This document shows, in pieces, positions 15,013-22,277 of a DNA stretch of 34,335 bases. The notes below the pieces were generated by a model. That model saw only the letters and a list, made by a program, of their open reading frames with translations, did not search any database and had not been told where the DNA came from. The position numbers and the translations under genes were made by a program. This DNA comes from a virus: the IMG/VR virus record IMGVR_UViG_3300046616_000610, positions 1-34,335 of that record, one strand, 5' to 3'. Every line of letters starts with the position of its first letter. Position 1 is the stretch's first letter.

Positions 15013-16257
15013 ATGCCGCTGGCAGTCGGCAAGAACACCCCGTTCGAAGAGCAGCTGGCGTTCTTCAAGAGCAAGCTCAACCTGCCCACGGAGCGCTGGG
15101 ACGACATCATGCTCTCGGCGCACGACCGCGCCTTCGTCGTCGCCGGCGCCGCCAAGGCCGACCTGCTGGACGACCTCCGGTCGGCCGTGCAGCGCGGCAT
15201 CGAGACCGGCAGCGGCCTGGAGCAGTTCCGCAAGGACTTCAAGGAGATCGTCCAGCGGCACGGCTGGACCGGCTGGACCGGCCAGGGAACGGCCGCCGGC
15301 GAAGCCTGGCGCACGCGGATCATCTACCAGACCAACACGGCGACCAGCTACGCCGCCGGCCGCTGGCAGCAGCTGAACAACGCCAAGCTGCTGCAGCTGA
15401 AGCCGTACTGGAAATACGTCCACGCGGACGGTGTCGCCCACCCGAGGCCACTCCACGTGTCCTGGGACGGCCTGGTGTTGCGGCATGACCACGACTTCTG
15501 GAAGACCCACTTCCCGCCGAACGGCTGGATGTGCCACTGCCGCGTGGTCGCCGTCGACGCGCGGGCCTACCAGGCGGCCGTCGACGCCGGCAAGGGAGCA
15601 GCGCCGGACGGCTGGAACGAGATCAGCCCGAAGACCGGGGCGCCGGTCGGGATCGACAGAGGCTTCGACTATGCCCCTGGTGCGCGCGCCAACGCGCCCC
15701 TGCGGTCCCTGATCGACGATCGGCTGATGCGCCTGGCGTCGCCGATCGGGTCGCGCCTGTACCAGGCGATGCAGCCGGTCCTGCAGGCCGAGCAGCGGCA
15801 GGCGTACCAGGGCTTCGTCGACCAGGTACTGGCCGACCCGGTCACGCGCGGTCGCACCGCGATCGCCGGCGCGATCGAGCCGGAGATCCTGGGCTGGCTG
15901 CAGGTGAACACGGGCGTCATGCCGGCCAGCGCCGAGATCGCCGTCCCGGACAGCCTGCTGGTCGCTAAGCAGGTCGAACGGGCTGACGCGACCGGCGCCG
16001 CCCTGAGCGGGGACGAGTGGCGCGGTCTGTTTGACGCCCTGTCCGAACCGCTGCAGGTGCTCTACGACGTGAAGACAGGCAGGCTGCTGTACGTCCTGCA
16101 GGCGACGGACGACCAGGCACAAAAACTGGTGGTGGAGTTCGGCTTCCAGGTCAAGAAACGCGCCGGCGCGCTGAACAAGGTCGTCGCGGCATTCAGGCCG
16201 GTGCAGGAGAAGATCGAGGAAGGAATCGCCGGCGGGCTGCTGCAGGTGGTGAAATGA
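15013..16257 (+). CDS. MuF-like head protein with nuclease-like C-terminal domain
   Basis: Minor head protein, 414 residues. The MuF domain is at about 40-180, with HADGVAHPRPLHVSWDGLVL (given as HADGVAHPRPLH and SWDGLVL, 138-156) and the closing PPNGWMCHCRVVAVD with a CxC pair. MuF proteins are injected or lie inside the head at the portal. Residues about 290-410 form an extra alpha/beta domain (EPLQVLYDVKTGRLLYVLQA, LVVEFGF, NKVVAAFRPV) in the pattern of the phage Barnase/EndoU/ColicinE5/RelE-like (PBECR) toxins often fused to MuF. That second assignment is my inference from the strand pattern and position. Start at ATG 15013, 1 base after the portal stop. Confidence 0.85.
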   Translation: MPLAVGKNTPFEEQLAFFKSKLNLPTERWDDIMLSAHDRAFVVAGAAKADLLDDLRSAVQRGIETGSGLEQFRKDFKEIVQRHGWTGWTGQGTAAGEAWRTRIIYQTNTATSYAAGRWQQLNNAKLLQLKPYWKYVHADGVAHPRPLHVSWDGLVLRHDHDFWKTHFPPNGWMCHCRVVAVDARAYQAAVDAGKGAAPDGWNEISPKTGAPVGIDRGFDYAPGARANAPLRSLIDDRLMRLASPIGSRLYQAMQPVLQAEQRQAYQGFVDQVLADPVTRGRTAIAGAIEPEILGWLQVNTGVMPASAEIAVPDSLLVAKQVERADATGAALSGDEWRGLFDALSEPLQVLYDVKTGRLLYVLQATDDQAQKLVVEFGFQVKKRAGALNKVVAAFRPVQEKIEEGIAGGLLQVVK

Positions 16258-16760
16258 ACCAGCATATCGAAATCAACAACGGCTCCGTCGACCAGCTGCT
16301 CAAGCAACTCGCGCAGCGCGCCGGCGACATGGAGCCCTTCCTGCGCGCCCTGGGCGAGGACGTGGTCGAGCGGATCAAGGGACGGTTCGGCACTGGCACC
16401 GGCCCGGACGGTACGCCCTGGGCGGCCAACAGCCCGGCGACCCTGGCCAGGTATATCCAGTCGCACGGCCGCCGATCGGGCAAGCGCGCACCGGCCGCGC
16501 CGGCCAAGCGGCCGCTGATCGCCAGCGGCGAGATGAGCAGGGGCATCCACTACCAGGTCAACGCCGCCGCGCTCCTGGTGGCGTCGCCGGCGCCGCAGGC
16601 GTTCATGATGCAGTTCGGAGGGACGAAGGCGCAGTTTCCGCACCTGTGGGGAGACATTCCAGCGCGCCCGTACTTTCCCGTCCGGTCGGACGGATCGCTG
16701 TACCCGGACGAGGAGCAGGAGATCCTCGACGCTTTAACGCATTACCTGACTGTCGAATAA
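16254..16760 (+). CDS. G: Virion morphogenesis protein (Mu gpG-type)
   Basis: A 168-residue phage virion morphogenesis/tail completion protein. Family features are an N-terminal helical block, GRFGTGTGPDGTPWAANSPAT with the conserved DG-PW-A-S pattern (about 43-63), RPLIASGEM-RGIHYQV (about 84-99), the FMMQFGGTKAQFP block (about 118-130) and IPARPYFPV (about 137-145). It acts at the head-tail joining stage. The start overlaps the MuF stop by 4 bases. It closes the first late structural block. Confidence 0.85.
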   Translation: MNQHIEINNGSVDQLLKQLAQRAGDMEPFLRALGEDVVERIKGRFGTGTGPDGTPWAANSPATLARYIQSHGRRSGKRAPAAPAKRPLIASGEMSRGIHYQVNAAALLVASPAPQAFMMQFGGTKAQFPHLWGDIPARPYFPVRSDGSLYPDEEQEILDALTHYLTVE

Positions 16761-16771
16761 GGACAGAGCGA

Positions 16772-16799
16772 CCGACCAGGTGCGGGAACACCAGGTCGG
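16772..16799 (+). other. Hairpin after the gpG gene
   Basis: CCGACCAGGTG (16772-16782) and CACCAGGTCGG (16789-16799) pair with one A-A mismatch around a 6-base loop. No T-tract follows, so it is a weak or factor-dependent terminator, or an mRNA end protector. The rest of 16761-16885 holds only the methylase ribosome site (CGGAG at 16877-16881). Confidence 0.4.
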
Positions 16800-16885
16800 C
16801 CACTCCGCACGCAGCCTGAACTGCATGCTTCGCCAAGGCTCTGCCACCCCGTACGGAGGCGGGGCGAATTTTACCACGGAGAAAC

Positions 16886-17686
16886 ATGTACCAAACCGCA
16901 ACTCCCATCATCCCTTGGATGGGCGGCAAACGCCGCCTGGCAGACAAGCTGCTGCCGCTGTTTCCGAGCCACGAGTGCTACGTCGAGGTGTTCTGCGGCG
17001 GCGCCGCGCTCTACTTCCTTCGGGCATTCCCGGCCAAGACCGAGGTCATCAACGACATCAATGGCGACCTGGTGAACCTGTACCGGGTGGTGCAGCACCA
17101 TATGGAAGAGTTCGTCCGCCAGTTCAAGTGGGCGATCTCCAGCCGCCAGATCTTCAAGTGGCAGCAGATGACCCAGGGAGAAACCCTCACCGACATCCAG
17201 CGCGCCGCCCGGTTCTATTACCTGCAGCAGCATGCTTTCGGCGGCAAGGTCGACGGCCAAACGTTCGGCACGGCCACCACCGGCTCGCCGATCAACCTCT
17301 GCCGGATCGAGGAGAACCTGAGTGCCGCGCACCTGCGCCTGGCCGGCACCTATGTCGAGAACCTGCCCTGGCGCGAGTGCGTCAAGCGATACGACCGTGC
17401 CCATACGTTCTTCTATATGGACCCGCCGTACTGGCAGACCGAGGGATACGGCGTCGACTTCGACTTCCAGAACTACCTGGACATGGCGGAGCTGATGCGC
17501 ACCACCAAGGGCAAGGTCATGGTCAGCATCAACGACCACCCCGACATCCGCCGCGCCTTCGAAGGGATGTACTTCCTGGAACTGGACATCAAGTACTCGG
17601 TGGCCAACAACCGCGGCGCGGCCGCGACCAGCGGCGAGCTGGTGATTACGAACTGGGATTGCAACGCTCCAGGCGGGCTGTTCTAA
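16886..17686 (+). CDS. DNA adenine methylase (Dam/D12 class)
   Basis: A 266-residue N6-adenine methyltransferase of the D12 class. Motifs in order: PIIPWMGGKRRL (motif X, residues 7-18), EVFCGGAAL (motif I, SAM binding, about 33-41), VINDING (about 54-60) and the catalytic YMDPPYW (motif IV, about 177-183). It lies between gpG and the protease with non-coding gaps on both sides, unlike its overlapping neighbours, so it looks like inserted cargo. Its late-operon position suggests methylation of phage DNA before packaging, to evade restriction in the next host. The target sequence cannot be read from the gene. Confidence 0.88.
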   Translation: MYQTATPIIPWMGGKRRLADKLLPLFPSHECYVEVFCGGAALYFLRAFPAKTEVINDINGDLVNLYRVVQHHMEEFVRQFKWAISSRQIFKWQQMTQGETLTDIQRAARFYYLQQHAFGGKVDGQTFGTATTGSPINLCRIEENLSAAHLRLAGTYVENLPWRECVKRYDRAHTFFYMDPPYWQTEGYGVDFDFQNYLDMAELMRTTKGKVMVSINDHPDIRRAFEGMYFLELDIKYSVANNRGAAATSGELVITNWDCNAPGGLF

Positions 17687-17905
17687 TATATATAGAGGGC
17701 AAAAACCGCTAAAGCTGACTTCGTGGCGGTCGATTGAGGAAAATCGCGCTTTACGGCGTTTTTTCGGAGCAGATGGGCACATGCCCTCAAACTCACCGGG
17801 AAAACGCCTCCTATCCCCGTTAGTCCGGCGTTAAATCCGAGGCGGAGCCCCAGTGCTCGCCAGCAAACCGGATTTCCTGTTGGATTTTAAGTTCCGCAAG
17901 GCACT

Positions 17906-17921
17906 GCTGACATCTGTCAGT
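17906..17921. promoter_or_regulatory. Late dyad site 3 (GCTGAC-N4-GTCAGT)
   Basis: GCTGACATCTGTCAGT has five perfect arm pairs and a 4-base spacer. The flanks match site 1 beyond the dyad (CACTGCTGACAT on the left, CT on the right). It lies 37 bases before the protease start and so should drive the protease, head and tail block, corresponding to the Mu I promoter. Confidence 0.55.
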
Positions 17922-17933
17922 CTGTTTCCGCAT

Positions 17934-17955
17934 GGCTATCGCTGCGACGATAGCC
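17934..17955 (+). other. Perfect hairpin abutting the protease start
   Basis: GGCTATCG (17934-17941) and CGATAGCC (17948-17955) pair perfectly around CTGCGA, ending 2 bases before the ATG at 17958. There is no ribosome site between them. Either it is part of a promoter or operator and the mRNA starts inside or after it, or it controls translation. Confidence 0.4.
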
Positions 17956-17957
17956 AC

Positions 17958-19088
17958 ATGCCCAAACGTTCCAACACCCCTGTCCCTCAGCACTTCGGCA
18001 TCGCCGCGTGCGCGTTGACCATCACGACCGGCCGTGACCTGCAACTCCTGCCGGCCGGTGAGTTCATGGCCCGCGATGGTCGTCCCTACGATGCGCCGAG
18101 CTGGTATCTCGACGGCGCCCTGGCGCAACGCCTGATCGATGCAACGGCGGCGCGCAAGACCCCTTGCGTCATCGACTACGAACACCAGACCCTGCTTGCC
18201 AAGGAAAACGGCAAGCCGGCGCCGGCGTCCGGCTGGTTCCACAAGCTGGAGTGGCGCGAGGGTGTCGGGCTGTTCGCCGTCGACGTCGACTGGACCGACA
18301 GCGCGGCCGAGATGATCGAGAAGAAAGAGTACCGCTTCATCTCCCCGGTGATTGGTTACGACAAGGCAACGGGCGCCGTCACCTCTATATATATGGCGGC
18401 AATCACCAACAACCCGGCCATCGACGGCATGAGCGAAGTGCTGCTCACGGCCGCAGCCCTGCATTTCACCCTTTCCCCACCCACTCCATTAACCGAGGAC
18501 ACCGCAATGGAAGAACTCCTGGAGCAGCTCCGCTGGCTGCTCAACCTGCCTGTCGGCACGCCAGCCGAGGGCATCGTCTCGCACCTGCAGACCCTGATCG
18601 ACCAGCTGAAGGCCGGCGACCCGGCCGCGACGGCCGCCGCTTCGTTCGACCTGGTGACCTACATGGCAGCGCAGCGCGAGACCGTCGCGTCGCTGTCGTC
18701 GGCCACCCCGGACCCGGCCAAGTTCGTGCCGATCGGCGCCATGGTCGCCCTGCAGGGCCAGCTGGCTGCCCTGAGCGCCACCCAGGCTACCGGCCGCGTC
18801 GACGAGGTCGTCGCCGGCGCGCTGGCCAGCGGCAAGCTGCTGCCGGCCCAGGAAGAGTGGGCGCGCAACTACGGCACCAAGGACATCGCCGGCCTGACCG
18901 CCTACCTGGAAGGCGTGCAGCCGATCGCGGCCCTGTCTGGCCTGCAGAGCCGCCAGACCAACCTGGTGCCGCCGAACCCGGCCCACGTGACCGCGCTGAC
19001 GGCCGGCCAGAAGGACATGTGCCGAATGATGGGCGTGGCCGAGGCGGACTACCTCAAAACCCTGCAGGAGCTGGGCGCCGCCGCGTAA
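17958..19088 (+). CDS. I: Mu I-type head maturation protease with scaffold
   Basis: Prohead protease, 376 residues. The protease part (about 1-165) has the Mu I-protein blocks VIDYEHQT (71-78), YRFISPV (125-131) and ITNNPAIDGM (149-158). The rest (184-376) is helical scaffold, also made separately from an internal start. It cleaves scaffold and head proteins during capsid maturation. I chose ATG 17958: longer in-frame starts up to 17853 would cross the dyad. There is no ribosome site, and a hairpin lies directly upstream. Confidence 0.85.
   Translation: MPKRSNTPVPQHFGIAACALTITTGRDLQLLPAGEFMARDGRPYDAPSWYLDGALAQRLIDATAARKTPCVIDYEHQTLLAKENGKPAPASGWFHKLEWREGVGLFAVDVDWTDSAAEMIEKKEYRFISPVIGYDKATGAVTSIYMAAITNNPAIDGMSEVLLTAAALHFTLSPPTPLTEDTAMEELLEQLRWLLNLPVGTPAEGIVSHLQTLIDQLKAGDPAATAAASFDLVTYMAAQRETVASLSSATPDPAKFVPIGAMVALQGQLAALSATQATGRVDEVVAGALASGKLLPAQEEWARNYGTKDIAGLTAYLEGVQPIAALSGLQSRQTNLVPPNPAHVTALTAGQKDMCRMMGVAEADYLKTLQELGAAA
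18507..19088 (+). CDS. Z: Internal-start scaffold protein (Mu Z-type)
   Basis: In Mu the scaffold Z is translated from an internal in-frame start of gene I. Here the ATG at 18507 is codon 184 of the protease gene, preceded by GAGGA (18495-18499) and by a Pro/Thr linker (LSPPTPLTEDT) that separates the domains. The product would be 193 residues, helical and Ala/Leu/Gln rich, as expected for a scaffold. Seen: start, ribosome site, linker. Inferred: that it is used. Confidence 0.6.
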   Translation: MEELLEQLRWLLNLPVGTPAEGIVSHLQTLIDQLKAGDPAATAAASFDLVTYMAAQRETVASLSSATPDPAKFVPIGAMVALQGQLAALSATQATGRVDEVVAGALASGKLLPAQEEWARNYGTKDIAGLTAYLEGVQPIAALSGLQSRQTNLVPPNPAHVTALTAGQKDMCRMMGVAEADYLKTLQELGAAA

Positions 19089-19122
19089 GCGCGCTGCCCC
19101 GATTCCCCGACTGGAGAAATAG

Positions 19123-19527
19123 ATGACTGCTCTGACTTCATCCCGCAATACCCCGCACAAGGACGGCCAGCTGGCCGTCATGCCGGTGGCCGCCGGCGCC
19201 AGGATCTTCGCCGGCGCACTGGTTGCCCTGAACGCGGCCGGCTTTCTGGTACCCGGCTCGGTCTCGACCACCCTGCGTTACCAGGGCCGCGCCGAGGAGT
19301 TCTGCGACAACATCGGCGGCGCCGATGGTGCCAAAACTCTCGCAGTGCGCCGCAAGCTCGCCTTCAAGTTCGCCAACCACGCCGGCGATCCGGTCGCTCA
19401 GGCCGACGTCGGCAACGTGGTCTACATCGTCGACGACCAGACCGTGGCCAAGACCAACGGCGTCAACACCCGCTCGGCGGCCGGCAAGTTGCTGGCGGTC
19501 GAGGTCGACGGCGTCTGGATCGAATAG
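19123..19527 (+). CDS. Putative head decoration protein
   Basis: A 134-residue beta-rich protein between scaffold and major head protein, the usual place of the capsid cement protein. It has the pattern of the DUF2190-like group: an N-terminal extended arm, a GALVALNAAGFLVPG turn, a DVGNVVYIVDDQTVAKT block and the closing SAAGKLLAVEVDGVWIE. Such proteins clamp the capsid lattice from outside. Ribosome site GGAG at 19112-19115. Confidence 0.72.
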   Translation: MTALTSSRNTPHKDGQLAVMPVAAGARIFAGALVALNAAGFLVPGSVSTTLRYQGRAEEFCDNIGGADGAKTLAVRRKLAFKFANHAGDPVAQADVGNVVYIVDDQTVAKTNGVNTRSAAGKLLAVEVDGVWIE

Positions 19528-19569
19528 CCCAGCGCAGCCGCACAAGCTCCCTGAAACCCTAGGACTAAA

Positions 19570-20493
19570 ATGCTCATCAATCGCGAAAACATCAACAACC
19601 TGTTCATCAGCCTGAAGGCGACCTTCAACAACGCGTTCAAAGCGGCCCCTGGTGGCTGGGAACAGATCGCCATGAAGGTGCCGTCGACGACCGGCCAGAA
19701 CGACTACGCCTGGCTGTCCAACTTCCCGCGCATGCGCAAGTGGATCGGCGAGAAGACCGTCAAGGCGCTGGCCGCGTTCAAGTACGTCATCGTCAACAAC
19801 GACTTCGAAGCTACCGTCGAGGTCGACCGCAACGACATCGACGACGATAACCTGGGCATCTACCAGCCGCAGGCCATGGCCGCCGGCGACTCGGCGGCCC
19901 AGCTGCCGGACGAGATCGTCGCGGATGTGGTCAACGGCGCCTTCGTGACCAAGTGCTACGACGGCCAGTACTTCATCGACGTCGACCACCCGGCCAAGGA
20001 CGAGAACGGCCAGGACATCTCCGTCTCGAACAAGGGCACCAAGAAGCTGAGCGCCGCGAGCTACCAGGCCGCGCTGGACAGCCTGGGCGCCGCCGAGACC
20101 GCAATGATGGAATTCAAGGACGACGAAGGCCGCCCGCTGAACATCAAGCCCAACATCCTGATGGTCCCACCGGCGCTGAAGGCGGTCGCCAACACCCTGG
20201 TCACCGCCGACCGCCTGGACGACGGCAAGGCGAACCCCTTCAAGGGCGCCTACACGGTCCGCGTCGACGCCCGCCTGAAGTCCCGCACCGCCTGGTTCCT
20301 GCTCGACACCACCAAGCCGGTCAAGCCCTTCGTCTACCAGGAGCGCAAGGCGCCGGTCTTCGTCCAGCAGATCGATCCGCAGTCGGACGACGTGTTCAGC
20401 CGCAAGAAGTTCAAGTTCGGCGCCGAGGCTCGCGCGGCCGGCGGCTACGGCTTCTGGCAGCTGGCCTACGGTTCGGACGGCACGGTCGACTGA
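19570..20493 (+). CDS. T: Major head subunit (Mu gpT-type)
   Basis: Major capsid protein, 307 residues, of the Mu-like T family (HK97 fold). Family segments are MLINRENINNLFISLKATF at the N terminus, WEQIAMKVPS, WLSNFPRMRKWIGEK (about 50-64) and KPFVYQERKAPVFVQQ toward the end. The length equals Mu T (about 305). A strong 9-bp hairpin follows the stop, common after highly expressed capsid genes. Confidence 0.93.
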   Translation: MLINRENINNLFISLKATFNNAFKAAPGGWEQIAMKVPSTTGQNDYAWLSNFPRMRKWIGEKTVKALAAFKYVIVNNDFEATVEVDRNDIDDDNLGIYQPQAMAAGDSAAQLPDEIVADVVNGAFVTKCYDGQYFIDVDHPAKDENGQDISVSNKGTKKLSAASYQAALDSLGAAETAMMEFKDDEGRPLNIKPNILMVPPALKAVANTLVTADRLDDGKANPFKGAYTVRVDARLKSRTAWFLLDTTKPVKPFVYQERKAPVFVQQIDPQSDDVFSRKKFKFGAEARAAGGYGFWQLAYGSDGTVD

Positions 20494-20506
20494 ACGTAAG
20501 CGGCGT

Positions 20507-20527
20507 GCCCACCTGAACCAGGTGGGC
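20507..20527 (+). other. Hairpin after the major head gene
   Basis: GCCCACCTG (20507-20515) and CAGGTGGGC (20519-20527) form a perfect 9-bp stem with a 3-base loop. No T-tract follows. It probably stabilises the capsid mRNA or reduces read-through to tail genes. Confidence 0.5.
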
Positions 20528-20558
20528 ATCGGCGAACCACTCTAATAAGGAAGAGACC

Positions 20559-21218
20559 ATGGGAAAAAACGGATCAGCCGCCAAGGGCCGGGGCGGCGAC
20601 AAGGCGCAGGACTTGACCAGCCCGGACGCGAGCGGCTCAGCAACGAACGGCACGACGACGCTCGACCAGGGCGCGGCGGACGGTCAAAAGGGCGACGCTG
20701 GCTCCTCGGGCAGCACCAGCCAGGCGGACAAGCCGCCTGCGCCGAACCCGGGCGCGACGAGCAGCCAGGCGGCAGGCCCGACCTCGACGGGCGCCAGCGG
20801 TCCGGCGCCGGGCAACATCCAGGAGTCGGTCAGCCAGGCCGGCGAGGTGTCGTCGGCCAGCTTTGCGACGGGCTGGACGCTGACCACCGGCACTCAGCTC
20901 GTCGGGGAGAGCGGCCACGAGCTGCGCCTGGATCTGTCGAAGCTAGGCAACCGCGACGCTTCCAGCGACAAGTCCAATACGGACGCGGCGGCCGGTACTG
21001 GCGAAAGCTTCGGCAAGATGCTCGCCGACTCGTTCCGAAGCACCGCTGGTCTCAAGGTGACGTCCAGTCAGGCGGGCTTCCGCCGGGCTGGTCGCGCCTG
21101 GAATACCACGCCGACCGTGATCGCGCTTTCTGAGCTGACCGGCGACCAGGTCAAGCTGCTGCAGGGCGAGCCGATGCTGACGGTCGAACTGGTCGACCTC
21201 GAGGACGAGGACGCCTGA
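20559..21218 (+). CDS. Mu gp35-like protein with FluMu N-type domain
   Basis: A 219-residue protein in two parts. Residues 1-110 are low complexity (Gly, Ser, Ala, Thr, Pro), probably disordered. The C-terminal 50 residues (FRRAGRAWNTTPTVI and LTGDQVKLLQGEPMLTVEL) match the small domain of Mu gp35/FluMu-type proteins, with the conserved RRAGR-W and the EP-L-V ending. It is just after the head gene, as in Mu; its function is not established. AAGGAAGAG precedes the ATG. Confidence 0.72.
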   Translation: MGKNGSAAKGRGGDKAQDLTSPDASGSATNGTTTLDQGAADGQKGDAGSSGSTSQADKPPAPNPGATSSQAAGPTSTGASGPAPGNIQESVSQAGEVSSASFATGWTLTTGTQLVGESGHELRLDLSKLGNRDASSDKSNTDAAAGTGESFGKMLADSFRSTAGLKVTSSQAGFRRAGRAWNTTPTVIALSELTGDQVKLLQGEPMLTVELVDLEDEDA

Positions 21219-21220
21219 GC

Positions 21221-21619
21221 ATGCCTTACCTCGACCAATCCGCCCTGGAGCGCCGCTACGGCGCCGACGAGGTGGCCCAGCGTCTATCCATGCTGCCGCC
21301 TGGCGCCCTGGGCGACATCCTGCGCGACGCCTGCTCGATGATCGACGGCTACCTGGCCAGCCGCTACACCCTGCCGCTGGCCGACGTGCCTGAGGCGCTG
21401 GTGGCCAACGCCTGCGCGATCGCGCGCTACAAGCTGCTCGGCGACTCGGTGACCGAGAACGCCCGCACCCAGTACGTCGACGCCGTGGCATGGCTCCGCG
21501 ACGTCGCAGCCGGCAGGGTCGCGCTGCAGCAGGTGGCGCAGGTGCCGGGCAACGACCCGGCCACCGTGGTCATGTTCGCCCCGACCGAGCGGGTGTTCGG
21601 ACGGAGCGGCCGCCCATGA
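21221..21619 (+). CDS. Neck protein (DUF1320, Mu gp36-type)
   Basis: A 132-residue head-tail connector protein: YLDQSALERRYG at the start, ACSMIDGYLASRYTLPL (37-53) and VANACAIARYKL, all DUF1320 signatures. It acts at the head-tail interface. The ATG is 2 bases after the previous stop, and the stop overlaps the next ATG. Confidence 0.88.
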   Translation: MPYLDQSALERRYGADEVAQRLSMLPPGALGDILRDACSMIDGYLASRYTLPLADVPEALVANACAIARYKLLGDSVTENARTQYVDAVAWLRDVAAGRVALQQVAQVPGNDPATVVMFAPTERVFGRSGRP

Positions 21620-22038
21620 TCAACCAGACCGTCGAGCACATCCACGCGAACGTGCCGGCGTTCAAGCTGGTCGGCGGCGCGATCGACTTCCAGGCGGCCG
21701 TCGAGAGCAACCCCAAGGCCGTGCCGGCGTGCTTCGTGATTCCGATGCGCGAGCAGCCCGGCCCCAGCATCGCGGCTGACATCCTGCAGCAGAAGGTGAC
21801 GGTAACGATCGGCGTGATCCTGGTCGTCCGCAACCTGGTCGACCAGGTGGGCGCGGCCGCCGGCGCTGACCTTGAGCAGCTACGCCGCCTGGTGCGGGAT
21901 CAGTTGTACGGCTGGACGCCCGACCCTGCGTTCGATCCGTTTGAGCGCGGCCTGGGCCAGCTGCTGGCCTTCCGCGACGGTCACGCCTGGTGGCAAGACC
22001 TTTTTACTACTTCCTATTACGACAGGAGTGTTCTGTGA
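21616..22038 (+). CDS. Tail terminator-like protein (gp37 position)
   Basis: A 140-residue protein in the place of the tail terminator. The fold pattern fits: ACFVIPMREQPG early, a strand pair around VTVTIGVILVVRN, a helix (LEQLRRLVRDQLYGW) and a last strand (AWWQDLFTTSYYD). It caps tail growth and joins tail to head. Start at ATG 21616 overlaps the gp36 stop. Confidence 0.75.
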   Translation: MINQTVEHIHANVPAFKLVGGAIDFQAAVESNPKAVPACFVIPMREQPGPSIAADILQQKVTVTIGVILVVRNLVDQVGAAAGADLEQLRRLVRDQLYGWTPDPAFDPFERGLGQLLAFRDGHAWWQDLFTTSYYDRSVL

Positions 22039-22277
22039 GCACAGACAACAACAACGTCCAGGCAGCGGCGCCGCATGCCCTGCAGGACTTCACCAGCTGC
22101 CCCGACTGGGGCAAAGGTGGCCAGTTCATCTACGACCCGGCCACCAAGACCCGGACCCGCGTCGAGCCGGAAGCGGCCGCCCCGGAAGCAGCCGTCCAGG
22201 CGCCGGCCGAACAAGCGCAGGACACCGCGCCGGCGGAAACCTCGACCACCACCAGGAAGGAGCGCAAGGGTGCCTAA
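22035..22277 (+). CDS. Small acidic Ala/Pro-rich protein (gp38 position)
   Basis: An 80-residue protein starting with GTG at 22035, with CAGGAG (22022-22027) upstream and overlap of the previous stop. Residues 12-40 hold a short ordered piece (ALQDFTSCPDWGKGGQFIYD); the rest is disordered and rich in Ala, Glu, Pro and Thr. No function known. It overlaps the tail tube gene by 8 bases. Confidence 0.6.
   Translation: MSTDNNNVQAAAPHALQDFTSCPDWGKGGQFIYDPATKTRTRVEPEAAAPEAAVQAPAEQAQDTAPAETSTTTRKERKGA

Larger units (their letters stand above)
17687..17957. other. Non-coding control region before the protease gene
   Basis: A 271-base gap without a convincing gene. It holds an AT run (ATATATATAGAGG at 17686-17698), a weak hairpin followed by TTTTTT (about 17740-17764) that could end methylase transcripts, the third late dyad (17906-17921) and a perfect hairpin just before the protease start (17934-17955). 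Confidence 0.5.

Noticed and set aside
14941-16122. 393-codon reverse frame
   Set aside because: Shadow of the MuF gene, with no ribosome site or family features.
16840-16875. CCCCG-CGGGG with following TTTT as a terminator
   Set aside because: Only 5 pairs with a large, uneven loop, and it overlaps the leader of the methylase; too weak to call.
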